Shown in pieces: positions 56,601-64,000 of a stretch of 64,000 bases of DNA (positions are counted from its first letter, which is position 1; the number at the start of each line of letters is the position of its first letter). Made by a program: the position numbers and the translations under genes. A model generated the notes under the pieces. That model was given only the letters and a program-made list of their open reading frames with translations. It was not told the DNA's origin and did no database searches. The stretch spans positions 781,501 through 845,500 of the forward strand of contig CALSFV010000025.1 of the NCBI GenBank assembly GCA_943737045.1, read 5' to 3'. The stretch is from Parapristionchus giblindavisi (taxonomy: Eukaryota; Nematoda; Chromadorea; Rhabditida; Diplogasteridae).

Positions 56601-59600
56601 TCCCCGTACTCCCTCCCCTCACATTTCAATCTTTTCGATCGAATAGAGGGGGTCGCATAAAATCGCTGTGGCACAGCGCAGACTAGAGCGTTGCATGTTA
56701 GGTATATCATTACTCGATAAAAAGACGAATGACTGGGTGAGAGCACGGACCGGGACTTCGTCCAGTGCTACAGATTGAGACGGTGGCGATGAGCTGTCCG
56801 CTTATCTTCACTTGATCCTGACAGATGGTCGAGAAGAGTATTGGAATGGCACCCACAAGGGCCAAAGCGATCGAGAGGAAGACCGGAATTTAGATGGAAG
56901 GATGAATTTGTGAAGATAGTCGGGCCAGGCGTTATGAACGTTGCAAGCAACAAGGATCAGTGGAACCATCTCATGTCACTACAGATAAGGTGACCCACCG
57001 CTTAGTTGATCTCGATAAGGTGTTTAAATGTAAATGTAAAATGTAGAGGGGGTCATCCCCTTACTTTGAGGACGATGTGCACAGGTGTCCAATACACCCT
57101 GAGTTCTCCTCAAGATGGGAGAGCTCTGGACTGAACCGGAGAGAAGGAATCGAAAAAAATTGGAATGGTGGTGATATGGAAATGAAATTGGACTAAAATG
57201 AGAGAGAATGGTAATAGAGGAGTAAGAACTTTCATTTCATCATTCTATCAATCATGATGCGGTTGGCGGTTGACGCAAATACACCACCACAACCGAGAAG
57301 AGGGTCGGTTACTATGCGAAATGATAGAGAGGAGGGGGAGGGGGTTGGTCGGGAGGTAGGGGGTTGCCACAAACCGAAGAAGTACCAACCACTCATGCGT
57401 GCACATTCTTAAGAACACAGGAGCTACCTGTTATCAATCCTCTTATAACTATCAAATCGAGTGCATGTTTTCGTCACCAATGTTTTGAATTTTCCTGCTC
57501 TCCGTGATAGTCGCGGCACATAGTTTCGAGAGCGGACATTGATGGGTCATCCGAAATCAATATAATCGAAGTCGGAATGGGGTAAACAAACACACGCAAC
57601 TGTGAAGGAAGCATGCCCACAGCCCGATGAGCAATAGCGAAGGAGGAGAGCTTAGTGGTTAGAGCAGCCGACTTGTAAGTTGAAGGTAGTTGGTTTGATT
57701 TCTTCTGCCTCCATCGTCTCCACAGACATGGAAGACTTACAATCTCTACACAACGCGTTGATCCAAGCGTAGCGTGATTTAATAGAAACCATGTTATAAA
57801 AACTCTATACACAGTAATTATAAGCGAAATATATCATAGTAAAACATGCAAATGTACTCATAAAATTAGATATCAATGAATCAAAAGTAGTCATTAGTAG
57901 AGGCGAGATCCACAATGTTATTCAGTGTTTGGTGGTGTGTCAAGGGCGTGTACCACTGGGAGCTGCTATCCGAAGTACAGACCATCAACGCCGCCTATTG
58001 CGCTTCCCAACTACGTAATCTCAAGCGGATACTCGAATCTTAACGTGCGGCAGGCGATCAAAATTGTTTCCAGCATCATTGTAAGCACCTCCACATGGTG
58101 ACGGCTGTCAAGATGGAGCTGATGACGTTTGGCTCACTCACCCCACGTATACCCCACCTTGCCCCCCCCTCCCATTATTGGCTCATCAGTGATATGCATT
58201 GTGTCCTGACGGAGAAGCACTTCAAGACCCGAGCCGAGGTCGAATCGTGACTGAGCTCCTACCTCGCCTCCAAGCCGGACACGTGGTCGAGCCGCTGGGC
58301 CGTTGCCAAAACTTTGGCAGAAGACCATCGACAATGATTGCGGCTATTTTGATTCACACGCTCATTGAATGACAAAGAAATTTTAAGTCAACTTGAAGCT
58401 CAAAATCCACGGTTAATTATGACTCAACCTAAAAATAAAAATAATACTAATAATAATACTATACTAATAACAATACTAATAATAATATTACAGAGTAATC
58501 AACTTAAATTTATTGATCCATCGAAAGTGAATGCCTGCGTAGAAGCATGCCTGGATGTAATGAGGCAACCTCGTGATCATCTTGTCATAGCAAATGGCAT
58601 GTTTTTCATCAAACTATTGAATCGGTAAGCTCCCACTCTTGTATTTCAAATTCATAGTCCACTAAAACATAAGGTTGACGGGAAAGTCTGCCAATTTTTC
58701 AAAACTTTTTTTCTCCTTGGAAACAATAGAAAGAGATCAATATATGTGTCGTCATTATTGACAACATAAGGTCTATTTAAATTAAAAGGCAAATCACACT
58801 GGTCAAAAAATGGATGGGTGTAAAACAGGGCTGTGCGGTAAAAAGATTTCGATAAATTTTGGAAAATCGAGGATTAGAAAATCGTAATAGCAAAAAGGAA
58901 CATAATAACCAACATGGAACATCAAACCATGAATAAAAACTCCATGACCAACATTATGAAACAGGCATTATGCAATGTCAAAAGCGTATCCAAAATCAGT
59001 TATAGATGCTGCTCACAAATCCGTTTTTAGACAGTGCTTAATCGACCTGAGCTTCGATAAAATCGATACTCGGCTAATCGATTGGAAAGTTCGCGAGGTC
59101 TCCTACATAAAGCAATCGATGGGTTCATTTGCTCATCAATCAACCATCAACGCAACTACCTGTGTAGTGTAGTGCATAAGGTGTCAAATTACAATCTTGA
59201 CTGCCTCGTGTTGGATCCCCCTTGAAGACAGAGATGAGTTAACGAACCCATCGATTGTTTTGTAGGAGACCTCGCGAACTTTCGAATCGACTAGTCGAAT
59301 TTCAGTATAGATTTTCTCGAAGCTCATGTCGATTATGCACTGTCTAAAACAGATTTGTGAGCAGTATCTATAACTGATTTTAGATACGCTATTGACATTT
59401 CATAATGCCAAGCCGAATTGAGACCATTCCCTTGTGAGCCAAAAATGCTCAATAGTAAGCTTACCTTTTACTACCTGGCGCCCTATAAGTTAGAGGAATA
59501 AGTTAGAGGATATTGGGCTTTCCATCCTTCTAAGCATCTTTCAGCTCAGTGACGGCGAATTTTTGAAGGAATGTCGTACATGTAAAAATAATTGTGTCAT

Positions 59601-61492
59601 GAACGGTGTGAATGTATCTGAACCTCGTTTGATCGGCCTGATCCGTTCAGATCCATTCACACCGCTCATGATACAATTATTTTTACATGTACAATACATA
59701 AACGACGAATACTACAATACACGGATTAAAAAATCGATTCGATTGTCTACTGTAATCATCGAACAAAAAACTAATTATAGTCGAAATATGTCAGAGTTAA
59801 ACATGTAAATGCCATAACTCAGTCTGTACTTGAGCTAAAGCGCCCCTGATTCAACAAGTATTATCGCCAAGTTATAGGGCACCCTCATGCCAATTTCGGA
59901 AGGATTCTTGAAGTGAAAATTCGAAAGATAGCATACCGTTTTATTAAGATCTTACTGTATTTCCCAGCGGGTATTTTTAAAAGTCTAAAAAATTGCTACG
60001 ACGTACCTATGTCGTATTTGAAGTTCTGTAAACCTTATTTTTTATGTATATACATAAATATAGAAAAGAGATTTACATAATTTCAAATAGGACCCCATAA
60101 AACCATTATAACTCAAAGTAAGCGCAGTCTAATTTCATTGACTGCCTTTTTTGGGTCTTGAATTGCTTCAAGGCCCAACATATTTTTGAAATATTATTAA
60201 TTTTTCCTTTTTTTTCAAACCATTTACCCGTAGAAAATCTTTTTGCATGTTGTTGTATCCTTCCAGTTCGTTCCAGATGTTTAATGCATTTTTAGCGGAT
60301 TAAACTCAATTTCCATCGAAAACTGCTAGAAAAAATACAAAGAAAGCAGATTGTATGCCCAATAGTGGAACTTGTAGTAAATGTGCTTATGCAACACTTG
60401 GCTCAGCATCAGATCGAGATTAACATTTACTACTGTGTATTTGAGCCGTTATCACTCTCCAAAAATTAAGCTCCACCCACTTTGGCTTTCAATGATACGG
60501 GCAAAGTCGTAAATGAATTTCTGTAATCGCTCAAAATTGCAGACGTTTTATGTACATTTCTAGGTACTTCATAGAAATTTTTTTAGAACTGGCTGGGAAA
60601 TACAGTAACGCCCAAAACACGATATATTGTTTCGAATTTTCTCTTCGAAGATAAGGAATCCTTCCGAAATTGACATGGTGTTGCCCCATGATTTAACGAT
60701 AATACTTGTTGAGCCGGAGGCCTGTCGCTCAACTACAGACTATGTTATGGCATTTTTACGAAATTTTGATGTGGTCGGTGAAATTAGGTTATTCCTCGAT
60801 GCGGTGTGCAATCAATGCTGTTAATGGCATAAAACGTTCACGGATAGTTCTTCGTTATTCGCAGAAAAATAAGGCTAACATAAAACATCTACATGAGAAT
60901 AATCCAATTTGTCCGACCACACCACGGAATTTATAGTATGTACGATGAAATTATTTCATCATCGTTGGTAATAATCGATACCATTAAAATTTTCTTCAAT
61001 GGTCATACTATATATGCAAAAAAACCGTGCTCCGATCGTTGAAGGACGTAGAACGTTGTAACGATTCAAATTTTGCCCCTGGTTCGATTCCCGACATAAT
61101 TCTTTTGCTCATTTTTACAAACTTCCTTCAACTTCATTTTCATTGTTTTATCGTAATTTCGGAGTATTTCCGTATTTTGGTGGTCCATGTGCTAAAAAAT
61201 GTCAACTAGTAGGTCCACCCATAACGGTCGCTACAAAATATTTTTCGTTACCACATGTGCATCCAGTGTTAGTACTTTTGTTTATCATCACATCACATAA
61301 AACATCACGAGCAAATTTTATTCTCCCGTAGACAAAGAAAGCGATATAGTGTGGAAACAGCGGAAAGTTTCGAGATCGTGCCACTTTAATGATCTATCTC
61401 GCAGAAATAAACAGCTAAGCCTACTGGAAAGTGTCAAACCGTTCTACTTATGTTTTGAACGCTGCCTGAATATTGCCGATGTTCAAGGAATA
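50649..61492 (+). CDS. ZYG-11-like leucine-rich/ARM repeat protein (3' end not found)
   Basis: Nine exons join in phase: 50649-50843, 52810-52912, 53109-53183, 54018-54118, 54833-55032, 55098-55273, 55354-55520, 58494-58624 and 61405-61492. The N-terminus (LEEIAIDRLVDLII) leads into leucine-rich repeats: LNHLELIGFEDIPKSIL, LPQLVHLDVSSCPLL and LTCIDISDVHREQ. After them come helical ARM-like segments (CLNTLNYFIKQFKQ, VNACVEACLDVMRQ, FYLCFERCLNIADVQGI). This order matches ZYG-11/ZER-1 proteins, substrate receptors of CUL-2 ubiquitin ligases that control meiosis and embryo polarity in worms; the role is family knowledge. The start ATG follows directly on an acceptor AG at 50647-50648, so it may be trans-spliced or have an upstream exon. 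The last exon is not reached; a stretch at 62190-62255 is a weak candidate. Confidence 0.7.
51195..51595. mobile_element. MITE with long inverted arms
   Basis: Arms near 51210-51345 and 51440-51580 share TTGTACACTTGCTGCGC, TAATAAAGATAATGAAAC and AAAGGCAAATCAC in inverted order. A partial copy (AAAGGCAAATCACACTGGTC) is at about 58785. It lies in the first intron of the ZYG-11-like gene. Confidence 0.8.
51835..52445. mobile_element. MITE with arms of about 150 bases
   Basis: Left words AAGGAACCTCTTTTACATTAA and GAAAGCCCTTCA recur as complements at about 52370-52445, and GTCTGTGCACGG recurs near 52325. The interior is unique, with no coding frame. It is in the same intron as the previous element. 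Confidence 0.8.
54188..54332. mobile_element. Short perfect-hairpin MITE
   Basis: About 145 bases, nearly all palindromic: CCGTATGCAAGAAC at the left and its complement at the right, with GGAAAACCGTTTTCC and ATGACGTCA inside. It lies in the intron after exon 54018-54118. Confidence 0.85.
55800..55960 (-). mobile_element. RTE-type LINE C-terminal relic (minus)
   Basis: The minus-strand frame reads KRGRPVKRWRDDFVKSAG then VMQVAWHNRSEWRNL. This is the conserved tail seen at the C-terminus of RTE-clade reverse transcriptases (RGRP-x-RW-D...A-DR-W). It is isolated, with no polymerase domain nearby. It lies in a ZYG-11-like intron, next to a TTAAAGGG-family MITE at 55666-55790. Confidence 0.65.
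56725..56995 (+). mobile_element. RTE-type LINE C-terminal relic (plus)
   Basis: The plus-strand frame around 56835-56990 reads LEWHPQGPKRSRGRPEFRW, then KDEFVKIVGPGVMNVASNKD. It has the same RTE-clade signature as 55800-55960 but in the opposite orientation and more complete. Upstream frames are broken. Confidence 0.75.
57640..57720 (+). repeat. tRNA-like relic
   Basis: CTTAGTGGTTAGAGCAGCCG resembles an A box and D arm, and GTTGGTTTGATTTC is a degenerate B box. The acceptor does not pair well. Probably a SINE or tRNA-Thr-like pseudogene. Confidence 0.35.
57930..58425 (+). pseudogene. Mariner transposase fragment
   Basis: Reads VYHWELLSEVQTINAAYC at about 57948 and later LAPPSHYW and FKTRAEVES with stops between. 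It resembles the C-terminal half of the mariner at 41238-42492 and ends with TTATGACTCAACCTAA, the same terminus. It is truncated at the 5' side and lies in a ZYG-11-like intron. Confidence 0.75.
58960..59440. mobile_element. Hairpin MITE related to 1574-1985
   Basis: Arms at 58965-59110 and 59270-59425 share CTTCGATAAAATCGATA, GAAAGTTCGCGAGG and CATCGATTG in inverted order. The arm wording (TCGAAGCTCA...TCGAT) parallels the second hairpin near 1670-1880. Confidence 0.75.
59574..59693. mobile_element. Minimal copy of TCGTACATGTAAAAAT MITE
   Basis: Only about 120 bases: two inverted ends with almost no interior, each carrying ACATGTAAAAATAATTG and ATGAACGGTGTGAAT. It looks like an internal-deletion derivative of the family at 10885 and 28766. 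Confidence 0.85.
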
Positions 61493-62265
61493 GTAAGTAT
61501 ACTGGAAAAGGTAGTTGACATTTTATTTAATTATTATTGCCCATTTCTGTCCATCAACATAGTACATTAGCAGCCAAAAGTATTCTCCCAAAACTTTGCA
61601 ATGTGCTAACTTTTGACGCAGATGAACAATCGGGCTGATGTTTTAGTAGGCCACTATTGGCTAAGTGGACATCATATCCTACTCCCGTTGTCATCGTCAT
61701 ATATCATATGTCATGTATCATTGTCATATCATGTCATTGTTATTGTTATGATCGTTGCTATAGTCGTAGTGTTATTTATTGCGTAGCGATCCTGGGACCC
61801 CTCAGTACTTTCTCAGCGCAGATTATTTCCTCAGCTGGATTTTTCTGAATCTTGATTTTAATAGTGTATGAACAGAATTTACTGAAGAGTAGAATCCGAT
61901 GTGCGATCCATTCGCGCTAATTCATTCCTCTGAGAAAATCGAAATTTCCGGCATCACCAAAATAGGGCCAAAATGCCATTGTTCAGTAAAGGTGCCCGCT
62001 CCAAACTTGGCAGAGATAATAGCACGTGAGTAATACGCATTGTGTGCCTGATTATTTTTCTCATTTTTCAGAGTACAGGAAGTACCCTGCTTAGGATAAT
62101 CTCAATTCTGTTTAAGAGCCAAGTGTCCTGCCCTTCTATATATAGTAGATGACAGTTTCTTAGAGTTTTTTTTCTTCATTTTTTACAGTTTCGAGTTTAT
62201 CAAGAGAAGTTATGATTTGAGAAAGGAGGTCGATAAAAGGCGGGAATTCTTCAGGTTATCTAAAA

Positions 62266-62513
62266 CAGGGATGGGATTTAACGTTTACGGATTTTACGGT
62301 ATTGGCCGTACAATATTTATTTTACGGATACCGTAAAATTAAAATCCGTAAAATCTGTAATATATTTTAATGAAATACATGCTTACAAATATAAGAAAAA
62401 AGGACAAAAAATGACTTTTTTGCGCGATATTTTACGGATTTTTTGCGGATTTTGAAACCTTAAATTTTAGGTTTTTACGGATCCGTAAAATTTGCATTTA
62501 ACGCCAATCCCTG
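62266..62513. mobile_element. hAT-type MITE
   Basis: 248 bases with ends CAGGGATGGGATTTAACG and CATTTAACGCCAATCCCTG, flanked by ATCTAAAA and TTCTAAAA (7 of 8 identical). The interior is made of TTTTACGGAT words. It has the hAT hallmarks. Confidence 0.85.
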
Positions 62514-62592
62514 TTCTAAAAAATAAAATGATTGCCTACGGTACTAAAGAGAATCAATAGAGATTATATTGTAGGGTTCATCTTCTGTGTTA

Positions 62593-63861
62593 TTAGGGTG
62601 TTCCAAAAGTATTTGCACTTTTTTCATACTTCATATTTTTTCAAATAACAAACGAAACAGCAACATTCAAATGATGACATACTGTCCATGTTTATGAACA
62701 ACTTTCATCCATCTCGTATGCAACTGCATGACACCGTTCTGACAGAACTCATTAGGAAGAGAGTCAATCCAAAGGTCGAATTCTCGTTTCGTATCGTTCA
62801 GACTACGGAAGGTTTTCCCTCTGCAGCAGTGCCCGAGAGATCGGAAAGCATGGCAATCACAAGGGGACAGGTCGGGGGAATACGGTAGACGGAGTAGCCA
62901 GCCAATATCTAAATTCTTCAATTTGCCCTGCGTCTTGTAAGTGTGACATGTCCTCGCGTTGTTCATTAAAAGCAATACTTTTCCTCACACAAAGCGGCTG
63001 GGAAGGACTCGGGCCTCCATCTCCTTCAGTTGTTCGAAGAAGGCATCGGTGCTAACAGTCTGCCCCTCTGGTAGCAGTTAGTAATAAATCACAACAAGAG
63101 AGCAGAAGAAGAATGAGAGCGACTCATTCTTTCCATTCGGATTGCGATTCTGGAAATGTTTTGTTTCCTTCCAAGAGGGCATCTATTCAATCTTCATATG
63201 AAGGTTGTACGCAACACCCACTCTTCATCGTGGTAGACAATGAACTTCACCCGGTCAGTCGATCCAGAATGGCCGAGATTTGAAGTGACGATATCGACTC
63301 GGTTTTTAGCTGTAGAATAGAAAGTATATGGGGAATCAATTAAGATATCCTGGGGCGAAGGGAAGAGCGAATGAGGATGCGATGGATAATGGATCTTGGA
63401 GTACCATTTGTCTACTCCAGGTCTCACAAACTCTGCATCGGCTAACTTCTGTCAGTTCGAAGAACCAGGCCTTCATTTTAGCTTGTAGGACGTCATGACC
63501 TTGGTTTTTCAACCAAAGAAAAATGGTTGTTCTTGAAATGAAAATACCAGGACAAGACTGTTATACGATATGGCGCACTTGGCTTCATTGACTGGGGTAG
63601 TTGGTGATACGTTTCTGTTGCAGTCAACTCCGTACGGCGCAAGTCAAGAAGGACATGTCGAACTTTGAATAATGTTGTCATAAATAAAAATTTTAATTTA
63701 GTCGAGGAAAGGGAGTTGGCAAATGAGACTTATCACATTTACTAATCAATAAGAATTCGATATAGGAAAAATCCCACATGGCATAACAATAGCTCTCAAC
63801 CGTGAAATCGAGGTCCAAAGTACGACCAGAAAAAAGTGCAAAGACTTTTGGAACACCCTAA
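62593..63861 (-). mobile_element. Full-length mariner, inactive transposase
   Basis: 1269 bases with termini TTAGGGTGTTCCAAAAGT at both ends (inverted), flanked by TA. Minus-strand transposase pieces in order are VRHVLLDLRRTELTATET with FKNNHFSLVEKPRS (63493-63681), VYHDEEWVL (about 63200-63260) and NNARTCHTYKT...PYSPDLSPCD (62667-62975). The middle catalytic Asp of the usual HDN motif is Asn here, and frames are broken, so it is inactive. It differs from the 41238 family in its termini. Confidence 0.9.
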
Positions 63862-63884
63862 TATTTATCTTGTCAAAGTCACAC

Positions 63885-63985
63885 CATAACAATTAGAGTT
63901 ATTTGGGGGTTGCGGGCCCGCAAAATCCTCGATTCTCTATTGCTCATGATTGGAGTGCGGTGTAAAACCATTGCGGGTCCGAAAA
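63885..63985. repeat. GCGGGCCCGCAA repeat
   Basis: Two occurrences of a GCGGGCCCGCAA-like word (second as GCGGGTCCG) with GGAGTGCGGTGTAAAACCA between them. The same block, partly inverted, is at 52450-52520. It continues beyond the window. Confidence 0.5.
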
Positions 63986-64000
63986 CTTGGAGGGAGGGGA

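Overview
The window looks like nuclear DNA of a free-living nematode. It has AT-rich sequence, many small exons, and short introns that end in TTTCAG or TTTTCAG. The gene set also fits: a small MSP-domain sperm protein, a Cys-loop receptor subunit, an SLC6 transporter and a ZYG-11-like LRR protein. The abundance of inverted-repeat elements and (GATCTTT)n intron repeats would suit a diplogastrid such as Pristionchus, but that placement is inference. All gene models were built by eye from open frames, splice signals and phase agreement. No transcript or database evidence was available.

Layout. Positions 1-9444 (+) hold the 3' part of a large unrecognised multi-exon gene with membrane segments at its left end; one intron carries a 3.2-kb inverted-repeat element that encloses two divergent tRNA-Cys genes. 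Positions 9685-14937 (-) hold a pentameric ligand-gated ion channel subunit whose introns are full of MITEs. Positions 16494-16987 (+) hold a four-exon MSP-domain gene. Positions 18391-19887 (-) hold a three-exon gene for a predicted 134-residue secreted protein. Positions 20380-22560 are transposon debris: a LINE 3' fragment, a Tc1 relic and a miniature LTR element. Positions 22762-32816 (-) hold an SLC6 transporter gene, one intron of which is mostly a (CAAT)n array. Positions 34436-38510 (-) hold a six-exon gene for an orphan protein of about 229 residues, apparently with an exon duplication. Positions 41130-48210 hold a foldback element with a mariner inside it, then a nearly complete CR1/Jockey-type LINE. 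Positions 50649-61492 (+) and probably beyond hold a ZYG-11-like gene. Positions 62593-63861 hold a complete-length but inactivated mariner.

The protein genes appear unrelated and show no operon-like spacing. The dominant theme is nested transposable elements: hAT, mariner, Tc1 and MULE-like MITEs, tRNA-derived SINEs, LTR pieces, and CR1- and RTE-like LINE fragments. The most interesting molecular signal is a canonical -1 frameshift heptamer at the LINE ORF1/ORF2 junction. It is in the correct frame, one codon before the ORF1 stop, and ORF2 has no usable ATG of its own.
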